Notes: generated by a model from the letters alone, not told the origin. DNA of 64,000 nt from Citrobacter sp. JGM124 (GCF_018257795.1 NZ_JAERJD010000007.1:230976-294975), one strand, 5' to 3'; counted from the first letter of the stretch, positions 9,537-22,785 are shown. Made by a program: numbers and translations.

Positions 9537-10790
9537 TTACGCATAAACCGGGAAACGAGCGCAGATATCAAGAACCTTTTGTTTTGTCGCTTCAATGATG
9601 GCTTCATCATTAATGTTGTCCAGGATATCACACATCCAGCCAGCCAGTTCTTTCGCTTCCGCTTCTTTAAAACCACGACGAGTGATTGCCGGGCTGCCAA
9701 TACGAATACCAGAAGTGACAAATGGGCTCTTCGGATCGTTAGGCACACTGTTTTTGTTAACAGTGATATTTGCACGGCCCAGCGCTGCATCAGCTTCTTT
9801 GCCCGTCAGGTTTTTATCGACCAGGTCCAGCAGGAACAGATGGTTATCAGTACCACCGGAAACCACGTTATAACCACGTTCCAGGAAGACTTCTACCATT
9901 GCTTTAGCGTTTTTAGCCACTTGTTGCTGATAGACTTTAAATTCTGGCTCCAGCGCTTCTTTCAGGGCAACAGCTTTACCGGCGATAACGTGCATCAACG
10001 GGCCGCCTTGTCCACCAGGGAACACTGCAGAGTTAAGTTTTTTGTATAACTCTTCACTGCCATCTTTCGCCAGGATCAAGCCACCGCGTGGACCAGCCAG
10101 CGTTTTATGGGTTGTCGTGGTAACCACGTGAGCGTGAGGAACTGGGTTTGGATAAACATCAGCAGCGATAAGCCCCGCAACGTGTGCCATATCAACAAAC
10201 AGATAAGCCCCGACTGAATCAGCGATTTCACGCATTTTAGCCCAGTCAACAACCCCTGAATAGGCAGAGAAACCACCGATAATCATCTTAGGTTTATGTT
10301 CTTTAGCCAGTTTTTCCAGCTCGACATAATCAATATGGCCGGTTTCATCGATACCGTAAGGGACGATATTGTATAATTTACCGGAGAAGTTTACCGGGGA
10401 GCCATGTGTCAGGTGACCACCGTGAGCCAGATTCATGCCCAGTACAGTATCGCCTGGCTCCAGCAACGCGGTGTAGACGGCAAAGTTAGCCTGAGAGCCT
10501 GAGTGAGGTTGAACGTTAGCATAGTCAGCGCCAAACAGTTCTTTAGCCCGGTCGATTGCCAGTTGTTCAACAATATCAACGTACTCACAGCCACCGTAGT
10601 AACGTTTGCCTGGGTACCCTTCAGCATATTTGTTCGTCAGCTGCGATCCCTGTGCCTGCATAACACGCGGGCTGGTATAGTTTTCGGAGGCGATCAGCTC
10701 GATGTGCTCTTCCTGACGTACTTTCTCTTGTTCCATAGCCTGCCACAATTCGGCATCATAATCGGCAATGTTCATTTCACGCTTTAACAT
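9537..10790 (-). CDS. glyA: GlyA, serine hydroxymethyltransferase
   Basis: GlyA converts serine and tetrahydrofolate to glycine and methylene-tetrahydrofolate in the cytoplasm and is the main source of one-carbon units. It has 417 residues, the standard length. The PLP lysine is in [17 protein letters not shown] chose the ATG at 10788-10790 ([12 protein letters not shown]) with AGGAG seven bases upstream. The frame continues to 11009 but the extra 73 residues are not part of the family and cover the promoter. A PurR box lies upstream. Confidence 0.97.
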   Translation of the reverse strand: MLKREMNIADYDAELWQAMEQEKVRQEEHIELIASENYTSPRVMQAQGSQLTNKYAEGYPGKRYYGGCEYVDIVEQLAIDRAKELFGADYANVQPHSGSQANFAVYTALLEPGDTVLGMNLAHGGHLTHGSPVNFSGKLYNIVPYGIDETGHIDYVELEKLAKEHKPKMIIGGFSAYSGVVDWAKMREIADSVGAYLFVDMAHVAGLIAADVYPNPVPHAHVVTTTTHKTLAGPRGGLILAKDGSEELYKKLNSAVFPGGQGGPLMHVIAGKAVALKEALEPEFKVYQQQVAKNAKAMVEVFLERGYNVVSGGTDNHLFLLDLVDKNLTGKEADAALGRANITVNKNSVPNDPKSPFVTSGIRIGSPAITRRGFKEAEAKELAGWMCDILDNINDEAIIEATKQKVLDICARFPVYA

Positions 10791-11313
10791 TCGCATCTCC
10801 TGACTCAGCTGACGGTAAACTTTTACGACAATAATGGGGAGCCCTTTTGGGCGACAGGCAACAGTGTAAACCGAAATAGAGTTGGGTGATAGGGCTTGAT
10901 TAAGGTTTTTACGCAAACGATTACCCAGGCATGAGATAAGGGTTCCTTGCAATAAAAAAATTTTCTGTTCGCTGGATAATTTCTCATCAGCATGATGCGC
11001 ATTTTTCATGTTCAGTGCAACTTGTCCGCGCCTTTCACTGCTTGCCTCACCCTGTCATCCGCCACAGATAACAGCATAAAATAGAGAGTGAGATGAATCT
11101 TTAAATCAGAACAGTAGATAGTAGGGATAACGCTACATTAAACATGGTTAATATCTGATTTAATCCGATGATTCCTGCAGTGGAAAATAAAACCTGAAGT
11201 GACAGAAAAGGAAAACAGGAAGGAGTGAATATTAATTAACTGGCGAACCCTTAATTTAAAAATATGACAGCCCCTGGATCCGGGTTGAAACGCAGAGGCC
11301 TTTTAATAATCCG
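10791..11313. other. glyA upstream region without a gene (523 bp)
   Basis: This spacer separates glyA from glnB. In E. coli hmp lies here, but no hmp or remnant is visible. It contains the PurR box described separately, the leader of glyA, and a perfect 10-bp inverted repeat (TTAAATCAGA at 11101-11110, TCTGATTTAA at 11154-11163) spaced by 43 bp. I see no credible coding frame. Confidence 0.6.
10911..10926. promoter_or_regulatory. PurR operator of glyA
   Basis: ACGCAAACGATTACCC matches the PurR consensus (ACGCAAACGTTTTCNT) and is nearly the same as the E. coli glyA operator as I recall it. On the minus strand it overlaps TTGCGT, a plausible -35. PurR with hypoxanthine or guanine would repress glyA here. 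Confidence 0.8.
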
Positions 11314-11694
<381 letters not shown>

Positions 11695-11727
11695 TTATCA
11701 ATCGGTGATCACTCACACTACCACAGC

Positions 11728-13065
11728 CTAGTCTTTAAAGTCATTGGCATCGAGTTCATGTCGGGCCAGTAGTTTATAGAACTCTGTTCGGTTTCGCCCA
11801 GCCATTCGGGCCGAGTGAGTAACATTACCTTTGGTGATATGTAACAGCTTGCGCAGGTAGTTCAGCTCAAACTGATTCCTGGCCTCAGCAAAGGTCGGCA
11901 GCGCACTGTTTTCCCCTTCCAGTGCCTGCTCGACCAATGCCTCATTGATAACCGGTGTTGACGTTAATGCGACACATTGTTCAATCACGTTAACCAACTG
12001 ACGCACGTTACCCGGCCAACTGGCAGAAATTAATCGCTTCATGGCCTCAGTGGAAAAACTACGTACCAGAGGCTTATGCTTGTCAGCAGACTGGCGTAAT
12101 AACTGACTTGCCAGCAAAGGAATATCCTCGGCACGTTCATTCAGTGCCGGTATCTTCAGGCTAACCACATTTAAACGGTAGAAGAGATCTTCACGGAACT
12201 CACCACGCTCCATCGCTTTTGGCAAATGACGGTGGGTTGCAGAAATAATACGCACATCAATATCTATATCTCGGTTACTGCCAAGCGGGCGTACTTTTCG
12301 TTCCTGTAATACTCGTAAGAGTTTCACCTGTAATGAGAGTGGCATATCGCCAATTTCATCAAGAAAAAGAGTGCCACCTTCAGCCGCCTGGAATAACCCT
12401 TCCCGCTGGCTAACCGCACCAGTGAACGCCCCCCTGGCATGGCCGAACAACTCTGACTCCAGCAGTTGTTCCGGTAACGCACCGCAATTAATCGCAATAA
12501 AGGGTTTTTTACTGCGCGGGCTCGCTTGATGCATCGCTTGCGCCAGCACCTCTTTACCGGTACCACTTTGACCATTAATTAGCACACTCACATCAGACTG
12601 GGCGACTTTACGGGCTTGCTCCAACAGACGTAGCATAATAGGGCTTCGAGTAACAATCGTGTCGTGCCACGTTTCATCCCCTGCTGGGATAGTCTGAGCC
12701 ATGGCATCGTCAATAGCGCGATAGAGCGCGTCTTTATCGACGGGCTTTGTCAAAAAGCTGAAGACCCCTTGCTGTGTTGCCATCACCGCTTCGGGGATCG
12801 AACCATGGGCGGTGAGAATAATCACGGGCATGCCCGGCTGGGCTTTTTGAATTTCACCAAAAAGCGCCATCCCGTCCATTTCATCCATTCGCAGATCGCT
12901 AATCACCAAATCAATTTGGTCACGCCCTAATGCGCGTAATCCTTCCGCTCCACTCTCCGCAGTGGTGACAGTATAGCCTTCACTCGTCAGACGCATTCCC
13001 AGTAGCTTTAACAACCCGGGATCATCATCCACTAGCAATAAACGCGCCCGCTTATGTGACGTCAT
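11728..13065 (-). CDS. glrR: GlrR (QseF), sigma-54-dependent response regulator
   Basis: GlrR activates sigma-54 promoters, notably glmY, when phosphorylated by GlrK. The 445 residues show a receiver domain with Asp57 (DLVISDLRM), an AAA+ domain with Walker A GQSGTGKE (165-172), the sigma-54 contact loop GAFTGA (212-217) and Walker B GTLFLDEIGD (231-240), and a C-terminal helix-turn-helix. Its start overlaps the qseG stop by 4 bp (ATGA). Three matching binding sites lie in front of glmY in this window. Confidence 0.96.
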   Translation of the reverse strand: MTSHKRARLLLVDDDPGLLKLLGMRLTSEGYTVTTAESGAEGLRALGRDQIDLVISDLRMDEMDGMALFGEIQKAQPGMPVIILTAHGSIPEAVMATQQGVFSFLTKPVDKDALYRAIDDAMAQTIPAGDETWHDTIVTRSPIMLRLLEQARKVAQSDVSVLINGQSGTGKEVLAQAMHQASPRSKKPFIAINCGALPEQLLESELFGHARGAFTGAVSQREGLFQAAEGGTLFLDEIGDMPLSLQVKLLRVLQERKVRPLGSNRDIDIDVRIISATHRHLPKAMERGEFREDLFYRLNVVSLKIPALNERAEDIPLLASQLLRQSADKHKPLVRSFSTEAMKRLISASWPGNVRQLVNVIEQCVALTSTPVINEALVEQALEGENSALPTFAEARNQFELNYLRKLLHITKGNVTHSARMAGRNRTEFYKLLARHELDANDFKD

Positions 13066-13790
13066 GGTTGAATCTCCTGAAGTGATTGGTCGCTTGTATC
13101 CTGGCTGTCCTTACTGTGGGCTTCTGGCACATAGTTACTGCCTGGTTTACGGTTGGAAAGTTGACGCTCAATATCAGATAGCGTCTCCAGTTTACGAGTG
13201 GTAACTTCCAGCTCACCGCTCAGTCGTTGCTGCGCCTGGCGCAGTTCATCAAGTTGTTCGTCTGTTACCTGCTGCAATTTACTGTAGCGATTACGCTCTT
13301 CTGACAGTTTTAGCTGTGAACGCTCCCCATCACGCCAGAGAATAAACAGGGATCGTACCTGCAGGGGAATGTCCGTTGCCAGCATATCGAGCTGCTGCAT
13401 GTAGCGCCTTCTTTCAACCGGAGTTATTTTAGCCGGGGACAAAAGAATCCCCCGCTTAAAGGTATCTTGCCAGGTGAGAGCGGGCCACTCACGCGCCTCT
13501 GTTCTGGCCTCTGCAGGTGACAACCGCTGGGCGCACTCCATGCCCCGTAACCAGTAAAGCGGATTTGCCAGAGTTGACGGCTCTTCTTGTTGCCAGATAT
13601 CAGCACATTGGGTCGAAAGATAATCCGGCAACTGCTTTTCAGGCTGGCGAGTCTGATTCGGGGTTTGTGGATGATTTAACTCAGGTAAAGACGCACAACT
13701 ACTGAGCATACTGCACCCGGACACCAGTGTAATGGCTGCCAGACGTGATAATACCGTGCCACTTAACCGGGATAATAAACAGGCTTTCAT
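13062..13790 (-). CDS. qseG: QseG, outer-membrane lipoprotein of the GlrKR operon
   Basis: QseG is a lipoprotein that activates GlrK in E. coli through the periplasm. The 242-residue product has an N-terminal hydrophobic segment with two possible lipoboxes, LVSGC (Cys26) and LSSC (Cys32). The later part (PLYWLRGMECAQRLSPAEAR, KITPVERRRYMQQL, ERNRYSKLQQ) matches QseG. A coiled coil is likely near residues 165-215. It overlaps glrK and glrR by 4 bp on each side, so the three genes are coupled. Confidence 0.93.
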   Translation of the reverse strand: MKACLLSRLSGTVLSRLAAITLVSGCSMLSSCASLPELNHPQTPNQTRQPEKQLPDYLSTQCADIWQQEEPSTLANPLYWLRGMECAQRLSPAEARTEAREWPALTWQDTFKRGILLSPAKITPVERRRYMQQLDMLATDIPLQVRSLFILWRDGERSQLKLSEERNRYSKLQQVTDEQLDELRQAQQRLSGELEVTTRKLETLSDIERQLSNRKPGSNYVPEAHSKDSQDTSDQSLQEIQP

Positions 13791-15232
13791 AGAGTGACAT
13801 TATCCTCGGGGAAAACAGGTAATTCGATGCGAAAACAGACGTCGGCTTTCCCATCATCGATTAAATAGAGTTTACCTTTCATACGATGAATACAATCTCT
13901 GGCAATACTTAACCCCAGGCCACTGCCTTTCACTGAACCTTTACGCTGTAACGTTCCTTGATAAAAAGGCTCAAAGATCATTTTTCTTTCTGATTCAGGA
14001 ATCCCTTGCCCGGTATTAGCAACCTCAATATGCAACATACTGCCCGAAGGCCGGCTGCGTATGTAAATGGTACCGGATTCTGCCCCATAGTACACCGCAT
14101 TGGAATAGAGATTATCCAGCACGCTCATTAACAGCACAGGCTCCGCAAGACAGGCAACGGTAGCCAGCGAGGATTCCGTATGCATATGCTTCGCCCTGGC
14201 AGGTAAACTATGGGCAGCAATAACGCCCTCAACCAAAGGAGTCAGGTCCACTTTTTCCCGTTCGACAATACCATCACTCACGCGGCGGTTATAATCCAGT
14301 AACTGTTCGATCAGTCTTTGTAAATGGCGGCTGCTGTTATCAAGAATTTCCACCACCTCTTTTTGCTCCAGGGTTAGCGGGCCGGCGACCTGATCAGCGA
14401 GTAATTCCGTCCCTTCTCGCATACTGGCAAGAGGTGTTTTTAATTCATGGGAGATATGCCGTAAAAATTCATGCCGCTGGGACTCCAGCCAGCGAAGACG
14501 TTCGCTTAACCATACAATACGCTGCCCGACGGAACGCAGCTCTCTGGGACCTTTAAAATTTTCATTCTCTTCCAGTAAGCGCCCCTCACCCAGGTGTTTA
14601 ATCATTCTTTCAATGCTTTTGACCGGGCCGATTATCATACGGGTAAAAATGATCACCAGTGTCAGGCTCAGTAAGAACAAGACCAGGGCCTGCCAGCCAA
14701 AAAACTGACCTCGCTGGGCAATATCCTGCTGAAGTTGCTGTCCCCTGGAAAAGATGATATCCCGCGTCGCCTGAAGCATTTCCGCATTACTCGTGGCAAA
14801 GCGTTCCAGTTCATGGAGAGCTTCACTGTCCGGCGCATTATTATGGCACTGAAGCGTTGCGAGCTCGTCTAAGGTGTGGCTTAGTCTTTGGAGCAGATTA
14901 ACATCCACAATGATGGTGGCATGCGCGTCCAGCATTTGAGCATAGCGCTTATGCTGATTCTGATAGACATTCGACAAACGTGAGTCATCCAGTACGCAAT
15001 ACTGGCGATAACTGCGCTCCATCTCCAGTGCAATATTCGTCATGGTTTCGCTACGGCGAGCATCTGCAAGCGTACTGCTGTTAGCTTGCTCAGCCTGAGC
15101 ACTCAGCATATTCAGGCTTTGCCATGCCTGCCATGCAAGCACTAACAGGGGAACCAAAACCAAGAAAAAGGCCATCATCACAAGCTGTCGTAGTGATCGG
15201 GGAAAGAAATGCCACTGGTTCAATTGATTCAT
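13787..15232 (-). CDS. glrK: GlrK (QseE), sensor histidine kinase
   Basis: GlrK is the membrane sensor kinase that phosphorylates GlrR. The 481 residues show a first membrane segment near 17-37, a periplasmic domain, a second segment near 178-198, a HAMP linker, the H-box ISHELKTPL with His262, and an ATPase domain with the N-box DNLYSNAVYYG and G-box GSGLGLSIA. It is the first gene of the glrK-qseG-glrR operon and is followed upstream by glmY, whose promoter it controls through GlrR. Confidence 0.95.
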   Translation of the reverse strand: MNQLNQWHFFPRSLRQLVMMAFFLVLVPLLVLAWQAWQSLNMLSAQAEQANSSTLADARRSETMTNIALEMERSYRQYCVLDDSRLSNVYQNQHKRYAQMLDAHATIIVDVNLLQRLSHTLDELATLQCHNNAPDSEALHELERFATSNAEMLQATRDIIFSRGQQLQQDIAQRGQFFGWQALVLFLLSLTLVIIFTRMIIGPVKSIERMIKHLGEGRLLEENENFKGPRELRSVGQRIVWLSERLRWLESQRHEFLRHISHELKTPLASMREGTELLADQVAGPLTLEQKEVVEILDNSSRHLQRLIEQLLDYNRRVSDGIVEREKVDLTPLVEGVIAAHSLPARAKHMHTESSLATVACLAEPVLLMSVLDNLYSNAVYYGAESGTIYIRSRPSGSMLHIEVANTGQGIPESERKMIFEPFYQGTLQRKGSVKGSGLGLSIARDCIHRMKGKLYLIDDGKADVCFRIELPVFPEDNVTL

Positions 15233-15295
15233 CTCATTTTATCGTTCAGACAAGATGCTAGCTGTGATTGAAACTGGTTTAAAGCTGAGTTTTCA

Positions 15296-15489
15296 GAAAC
15301 AACAAAGGCAGGGTATAAACCCTGCCTTTGTTTATGAATTAGGCGGCGCCTTACTCAACGTTTCGCCCTGTGCATGATAAGCCCGAAAGCATTTATCAAA
15401 AGTTGGACGGCAGGCACCTTTATGTGCGTCATTCGGAGGTTTATGTAGTCTGTTTAAAAAACGCTGACATAGAAAGGTGAATGAGCAAC
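15296..15489 (-). ncRNA. glmY: GlmY small RNA
   Basis: GlmY is a decoy RNA that sequesters the adaptor RapZ and so protects GlmZ, which activates glmS translation for amino-sugar supply. It occupies the same place as in E. coli, between glrK and purL and on the same strand. The predicted 5' end on the minus strand, GTTGCTCATTCACC followed by TATGTCAGC, matches the start of E. coli GlmY as I recall it. It ends in a terminator with 14-bp arms (15301-15314, 15319-15332). A sigma-54 promoter lies 12 bases before the 5' end. The length of about 194 nt is close to the known 184. Confidence 0.9.
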
Positions 15490-15500
15490 GCACAGAATAA

Positions 15501-15516
15501 TGCACGAAACGTGCCA
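15501..15516 (-). promoter_or_regulatory. Sigma-54 promoter of glmY
   Basis: On the minus strand TGGCACGTTTCGTGCA matches the -24/-12 consensus TGGCACG-N4-TTGCW at every fixed position but one (G for T before TGC). The GC element lies about 12 bases before the GlmY start. Confidence 0.85.
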
Positions 15517-15531
15517 GTATGTAAATACAAT

Positions 15532-15547
15532 AATCAACACATTGATT
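15532..15547. promoter_or_regulatory. IHF site between GlrR sites and the glmY promoter
   Basis: AATCAACACATTGATT contains a perfect match to WATCAANNNNTTR on both strands. It lies between the GlrR sites and the sigma-54 promoter, where a bend would bring the activator to the polymerase. Confidence 0.7.
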
Positions 15548-15603
15548 AATAATAATTTTATTTATTAATAAAAAACATAAAGCAGGAATGACACCCCCTG
15601 AAG

Positions 15604-15716
15604 TGTCGCCAAAAAGAGACAAAAAAATGGCGTTATATTTATTTATATAAATAACAATATGTTACATGTCTCCATATTGAGACAGCTTACAGTGCTGGTG
15701 TCGTGATTTAGTGACA
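15604..15716. promoter_or_regulatory. Three GlrR activator sites upstream of glmY
   Basis: Three exact copies of TGTC-N10-GACA occur at 15604-15621, 15667-15684 and 15699-15716, the pattern reported for GlrR binding at E. coli glmY. They lie about 115 to 227 bp before the GlmY start, a normal distance for sigma-54 activators. Confidence 0.88.
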
Positions 15717-15746
15717 AAAAAAACCCTCGTGATTAAACGAGGGTTT
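15714..15746 (-). terminator. purL terminator
   Basis: A 10-bp stem (15721-15730 with 15737-15746) closing a GATTAA loop, followed on the minus strand by a run of about eight U. The U-run overlaps the outermost GlrR site. Confidence 0.88.
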
Positions 15747-15783
15747 TATTGATTTGTTACGTAGTTTATAACCGATTACAGCA

Positions 15784-18700
15784 TCAGCCTAGCTGTTTGC
15801 GTGCGTTACGGAAAATACGCATCCACGGGCTGTCTTCCCCCCACTCTGCTGGATGCCAGGAGTTACTTACGGTACGGAATACACGCTCAGGGTGTGGCAT
15901 CATAATCGTAACGCGACCATCTTCACTGCTTACCGCCGTAATCCCATCAGGTGAACCATTAGGATTCGCCGGGTAACGTTCGGTAACCGATCCGCTATTA
16001 TCAATAAAACGCAAAGCGACCAGGCCTTTATTCTGCAGTGCCGTTAAGTGGGCTGCATCACGGACTTCAACACGGCCTTCCCCATGGGATACCGCAATCG
16101 GCATATGTGAACCAGCCATTCCCTGCAACAACAGTGATGGGCTGTCAGTAACTTCTACCAGGCTAAAACGTGCTTCAAAACGATCAGACTGATTGCGAAC
16201 AAAACGCGGCCATAACTCGCTACCCGGGATGATTTCACGCAGGTTGGACATCATCTGACAGCCATTACAGACACCTAAAGCCAGAGTCTGTGGCCGCAGG
16301 AAGAATTCAGCGAATTCATCACGCACACGCGGATTAAACAGAATGGATTTCGCCCAACCTTCACCCGCTCCCAGAACGTCACCATAGGAGAAACCACCAC
16401 AGGCTACCAAGGCCTGGACATGATCCAGCCCCGTGCGTCCGGCAAGCAAATCACTCATATGGACGTCAATTGCATCAAAGCCGGCGCGGTGGAATGCCGC
16501 TGCCATCTCAACATGGGAGTTAACCCCCTGTTCCCGTAAGATAGCTACTTTCGGGCGAGCCCCTGTGGCAATGAACGGCGCAGCAATATCTTCTGCGATA
16601 TTAAAGTTTAGCTTAACATTCAGCCCGGGGTCCTTATCGTCCGCCTTCGCCTGGTGTTCCTGATCAGCACACTCCGGGTTATCACGCAGGCGCTGCATCT
16701 GCCAAGTGGTTTCAGCCCACCACATACGTAAAGTGGTCCGGCTTTCGCTAAAGACAGACTCACCGTCAGCGGTCAGGACAAAATGGTCCCCTGCGACGGC
16801 TTTACCAAGGTAGTGCACACAGCCAGCCAGGCCATGTTCAGCAAGACATTGCTCCACAGCTGGACGATCAGACTCACGAACCTGAATCACCCCGCCTAAC
16901 TCTTCGTTAAACAAAGCAGCGAGTCGATCACGCCCAAGGCCGGTAATATCAGCCTCAATACCACAGTGACCACTAAATGCCATCTCAGCCAGTGTTACTA
17001 ACAACCCGCCGTCAGAACGATCGTGCCACGCCAGTAACTTACGTTCAGCAACCAATGCCTGCATGGCATGCCAGAACCCTTTCAGCTGTTCAGTGCTACG
17101 GACATCTGCCGGTTTGTCACCGAGCTGGCGATAAACTTGTGCCAGCGCGGTTGCCCCCAGGGCATTGTGGCCTGCGCCTAAATCAATCAGCAGCAGTGCA
17201 TTCTCTTCTGTGCTTAACTCCGGTGTCACTGTCCCACGGACATCTTCAACACGGGCAAAAGCCGTAATCACCAGCGACAACGGTGACGTCATCTCTTTAG
17301 TGGTATCATCCTGTTGCCAGCGGGTTTTCATCGACATGGAATCTTTGCCCACCGGGATAGTCAATCCCAGCGCAGGGCAGAGTTCTTCACCCACAGCTTT
17401 AACTGCTTCATAGAGACCCGCATCTTCCCCTGGGTGTCCGGCCGCTGACATCCAGTTAGCAGAAAGTTTCACGTGCTTAAGAGAACCAATTTGAGTCGCG
17501 GCAATGTTGGTCAGGGCTTCACCAACAGCAAGACGCGCCGATGCGGCGAAATCCAGCAATGCCACAGGAGCGCGTTCTCCGATGGACATGGCTTCACCGT
17601 AGTAGCTGTCAAGGCTTGCTGTTGTCACGGCGCAATCCGCAACCGGGATCTGCCACGGGCCAACCATTTGATCGCGTGAAACCATGCCGGTCACAGTACG
17701 ATCACCAATTGTTACCAGGAAGGTTTTTTCAGCCACGGTAGGCAGGTGTAAAACCCGTTTAACCGCCTCAGCAAGGGTGACAGCACCCACATCCAGGGCG
17801 TCACCTTTGGCTGTCAGTGTTTCAACGTTGCGTTCCATTTTAGGCGTTTTACCCAGTAAAACATCCAGTGGCATATCAATAGGCTGATTGTCAAAGTGAC
17901 GATCATTCAAGGTCAGTTGTCGCTCTTCGGTCGCTTCCCCGATCACCGCATAAGGTGCTCGCTCCCGGCGGCATAAAGCATCAAACAGAGGTAACTGTTC
18001 TGGCAGTACGGCCAGGACATATCGCTCCTGAGACTCATTACACCATACCTCTAATGGGCTCATTCCGGGTTCATCATTCAAGATGTCCCGCAACTCAAAA
18101 CGACCACCGCGGCCACCATCACTCACCAGTTCAGGCATAGCATTAGAGAGACCACCCGCACCAACATCATGGATAAAGACGATGGGGTTCTGGTCACCCA
18201 GTTGCCAGCAGCGATCGATAACTTCCTGGCAACGACGTTCCATCTCTGGGTTATCACGCTGCACAGAAGCAAAATCCAGATCCGCATCAGACTGACCTGA
18301 GGCCATAGAAGAAGCTGCCCCCCCTCCCAAACCAATATTCATGGCCGGGCCACCAAGTACAATCAGCTTGGCTCCTGGAGGAATTTCACCTTTTTGTACA
18401 TGGTCAGCGCGAATATTACCTATCCCGCCAGCCAGCATAACCGGTTTATGGTAACCACGGAGTTCAACACCGTTATGACTGTTGACTTGCTCTTCATAGG
18501 TGCGGAAATACCCCGTAAGGGCAGGACGACCAAACTCGTTATTAAATGCCGCTCCTCCGAGGGGGCCTTCAGTCATAATGTCCAGCGCACTGACAATACG
18601 GTCAGGTTTACCGAAGTCCTGCTCCCAGGGCTGTTCAAAACCAGGAATACGCAAATTGGATACGGAAAAACCGACTAAACCAGCCTTGGGTTTGGCCCCG

Positions 18701-19671
18701 CGTCCGGTCGCACCTTCATCACGAATCTCACCGCCTGAGCCTGTTGCCGCTCCAGGCCAGGGCGAAATAGCCGTTGGATGGTTATGGGTCTCTACTTTCA
18801 TCAGGATATGGGCTTCTTCCTGATGGTATTCGTAGCTTCCTGAGTCATGGTCTGCAAAAAAACGCCCCACCGAGGAGCCTTCCATGACGGCGGCATTATC
18901 TTTATAAGCCGACAACACATGATCAGGCGTTTTTTCAAAAGTATTCTTGATCATTTTAAACAGCGATTTAGGCTGTTTTTCACCATCAATTATCCAGTCC
19001 GCATTGAATATTTTATGGCGGCAATGTTCCGAGTTCGCCTGGGCGAACATATAGAGTTCGATATCATTAGGGTTACGGCCCAGCTGGGTAAAAGCCGTTT
19101 GCAGATAGTCAATCTCATCGTCTGCCAGGGCCAGTCCGAGACGAATATTTGCTTCAACCAGTGCTTCACGACCTTTGCCTGACAGATCGACACTTTGAAC
19201 CGGGGCTGGACTCTGCTGGACAAACAGCTGCGCGGCATCTTCAAGAGAGGGAAACACGCTCTCCATCATGCGGTCATGCAATAACTCAGCGACTGCTTTC
19301 CACTGGCTATCATTAAAATTGTCGGCATGAATGTACCAGGCAATCCCACGCTCCAGTCGTTTGATCTGTGGCAGGTCACAGTTATGTGCAATATCCGTGG
19401 CTTTAGAGGACCAGGGGGAGATGGTTCCAGGACGCGGTGTTACCAGCAGTAAATGACCACCAGGAGCGTGTTCTGCGAGGGTTGGACCATACTGAAGTAA
19501 CCGTTGCAGGCGGGCAGACTCATCAGCATTTAGCGGAGCATCCAGATAAGCAAAGTGCACATACTCAGCGTAAATATCGCTGACAGGTAAATGAGCTTCG
19601 TTAAATCTGGTCAAAAGTTTGTTAATACGAAATGCCGAAAGTGCAGGTGAACCACGCAGAATTTCCATCAT
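15784..19671 (-). CDS. purL: PurL, phosphoribosylformylglycinamidine synthase
   Basis: PurL catalyses the fourth step of purine synthesis, turning FGAR, glutamine and ATP into FGAM. The 1295 residues equal the E. coli length. The order is an N-terminal domain, two AIRS-like halves (with [16 protein letters not shown]), and a C-terminal glutaminase with the nucleophile in [11 protein letters not shown] (Cys1135) and the His/Glu pair in MMPHPERVF. The start [14 protein letters not shown] matches the family. A PurR box overlaps the promoter. Confidence 0.98.
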   Translation of the reverse strand: MMEILRGSPALSAFRINKLLTRFNEAHLPVSDIYAEYVHFAYLDAPLNADESARLQRLLQYGPTLAEHAPGGHLLLVTPRPGTISPWSSKATDIAHNCDLPQIKRLERGIAWYIHADNFNDSQWKAVAELLHDRMMESVFPSLEDAAQLFVQQSPAPVQSVDLSGKGREALVEANIRLGLALADDEIDYLQTAFTQLGRNPNDIELYMFAQANSEHCRHKIFNADWIIDGEKQPKSLFKMIKNTFEKTPDHVLSAYKDNAAVMEGSSVGRFFADHDSGSYEYHQEEAHILMKVETHNHPTAISPWPGAATGSGGEIRDEGATGRGAKPKAGLVGFSVSNLRIPGFEQPWEQDFGKPDRIVSALDIMTEGPLGGAAFNNEFGRPALTGYFRTYEEQVNSHNGVELRGYHKPVMLAGGIGNIRADHVQKGEIPPGAKLIVLGGPAMNIGLGGGAASSMASGQSDADLDFASVQRDNPEMERRCQEVIDRCWQLGDQNPIVFIHDVGAGGLSNAMPELVSDGGRGGRFELRDILNDEPGMSPLEVWCNESQERYVLAVLPEQLPLFDALCRRERAPYAVIGEATEERQLTLNDRHFDNQPIDMPLDVLLGKTPKMERNVETLTAKGDALDVGAVTLAEAVKRVLHLPTVAEKTFLVTIGDRTVTGMVSRDQMVGPWQIPVADCAVTTASLDSYYGEAMSIGERAPVALLDFAASARLAVGEALTNIAATQIGSLKHVKLSANWMSAAGHPGEDAGLYEAVKAVGEELCPALGLTIPVGKDSMSMKTRWQQDDTTKEMTSPLSLVITAFARVEDVRGTVTPELSTEENALLLIDLGAGHNALGATALAQVYRQLGDKPADVRSTEQLKGFWHAMQALVAERKLLAWHDRSDGGLLVTLAEMAFSGHCGIEADITGLGRDRLAALFNEELGGVIQVRESDRPAVEQCLAEHGLAGCVHYLGKAVAGDHFVLTADGESVFSESRTTLRMWWAETTWQMQRLRDNPECADQEHQAKADDKDPGLNVKLNFNIAEDIAAPFIATGARPKVAILREQGVNSHVEMAAAFHRAGFDAIDVHMSDLLAGRTGLDHVQALVACGGFSYGDVLGAGEGWAKSILFNPRVRDEFAEFFLRPQTLALGVCNGCQMMSNLREIIPGSELWPRFVRNQSDRFEARFSLVEVTDSPSLLLQGMAGSHMPIAVSHGEGRVEVRDAAHLTALQNKGLVALRFIDNSGSVTERYPANPNGSPDGITAVSSEDGRVTIMMPHPERVFRTVSNSWHPAEWGEDSPWMRIFRNARKQLG

Positions 19672-19715
19672 TAAAGATCTCTCGTCTTCAGGGCGAAGGG
19701 GGGGAAAACGGGGCC

Positions 19716-19754
19716 ATTATAAAGAATCATCAGCTTCTACGAAACCGTTTGCGT
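19716..19754 (-). promoter_or_regulatory. purL promoter with PurR operator
   Basis: A perfect -10 (TATAAT on the minus strand, 19716-19721) lies before purL. The PurR box ACGCAAACGGTTTCGT at 19739-19754 agrees with the consensus in all but two positions and overlaps the expected -35, so PurR should block polymerase directly. Confidence 0.82.
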
Positions 19755-19919
19755 ATAAATATCCGCAGATGTTTTTATTGATTGTTTTTTGAACACCAAT
19801 TTCTTAAATGTTGCTTACTGCCGTTTTCTTACGCAAAATGCGCCTCATATTATGAAGAGACTCCTCCACACTTATGTTTATTGTTGGCTAAGACCTTATC
19901 GTTGCAGACCTCTATTTCT

Positions 19920-21900
<1,981 letters not shown>

Positions 21901-21933
21901 TTATACACAGCCTGCCCCGGATACGAAATGGCG

Positions 21934-22569
21934 TCACTTCAGGGTTTGCAGTTGTCCATCAGCCGTAACGCGAAAACGGTGCTGACAAAACTGTAACACC
22001 ACATCATCAAGCAGGCTGTCACTGTAACCACTATACAGTCGCAAGGGTTTACCGAGCCGTTGCTCTAACTGGATCACCTTTTCACTGGACAGACAGCGGA
22101 GGGTGAGTACGCGTCCACCAAAAGCCCGGGACATCTCACTCCCGATGGTTTTGACTTGCGGTAACCATTGCGTGTCACCATAAACCTGTTCGACCAGTGT
22201 CAGCGGCGATCCCGTCACGAGCCAAACTTCAGCATCATCCAGTAAGTAATCATGCAAGCGTTGTTGCACCAGTGGGAAAGGGGTGACATAAGCACGGAAC
22301 TGACGGGTAAAATCCTTTTCCAGTTGCTGAAGATGGCGTTCACTGCGACCGAACGTCATCCCCCATAAAAGCAGGCTCATTGGCCAGCGAGTCGCACGCC
22401 CCTGAGCCATAAGACCAAAGGTAACTACGGGTAAGAGGCAAATGACCAGTGGTAAGTTCAGTGGAAGATGACGTAATAAATAGCGCAAAAAACGACCAAA
22501 AAGATCCTCCTGATGTAATGTGCCATCGAGATCAAAAAAGACCGCCCGCTGTGCATGGTTCTGTATCAA
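21934..22569 (-). CDS. pgpC: PgpC (YfhB), phosphatidylglycerophosphatase C
   Basis: PgpC removes the phosphate from phosphatidylglycerol phosphate in the inner membrane. It is a HAD-family enzyme of 211 residues with the nucleophile motif FFDLDGT (Asp13), a hydrophobic segment near 36-55 (LNLPLVICLLPVVTFGLM), and the later motifs VTGSP and GYSDSLLDD. The length equals the E. coli protein. It lies upstream of tadA on the same strand. Confidence 0.93.
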   Translation of the reverse strand: MIQNHAQRAVFFDLDGTLHQEDLFGRFLRYLLRHLPLNLPLVICLLPVVTFGLMAQGRATRWPMSLLLWGMTFGRSERHLQQLEKDFTRQFRAYVTPFPLVQQRLHDYLLDDAEVWLVTGSPLTLVEQVYGDTQWLPQVKTIGSEMSRAFGGRVLTLRCLSSEKVIQLEQRLGKPLRLYSGYSDSLLDDVVLQFCQHRFRVTADGQLQTLK

Positions 22570-22785
22570 GGCTGACTCCTGAAGCTTGCTAGCTTATAAT
22601 TATATCGAGTTTGCAAAGAGTAACAGATAGCACAATCCTTTTCTGAAACTATTATGTGCCTGGGGTCTGGTGAGCAAAAGCGACAATATATTTTCTCCAG
22701 CAAGATTGATATGCACTATAATTAATTGTTAAATCAGCTAATTAAAATAGTATGTGGACATTTAAAACGCTGCCTCGGAGATAGA

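Noticed and set aside
9300..10049. 249-codon frame on the plus strand
   Set aside because: It lies mostly opposite glyA, a clear full-length gene, and its product has no recognisable features.
10791..11009. N-terminal extension of glyA by 73 codons
   Set aside because: The added residues are not in the family, and the stretch holds the PurR box and promoter. The ATG at 10790 has a good ribosome site.
15332..15622. 96-codon frame on the minus strand between glrK and purL
   Set aside because: It overlaps the GlmY gene, its sigma-54 promoter and a GlrR site, and resembles no protein family known to me.
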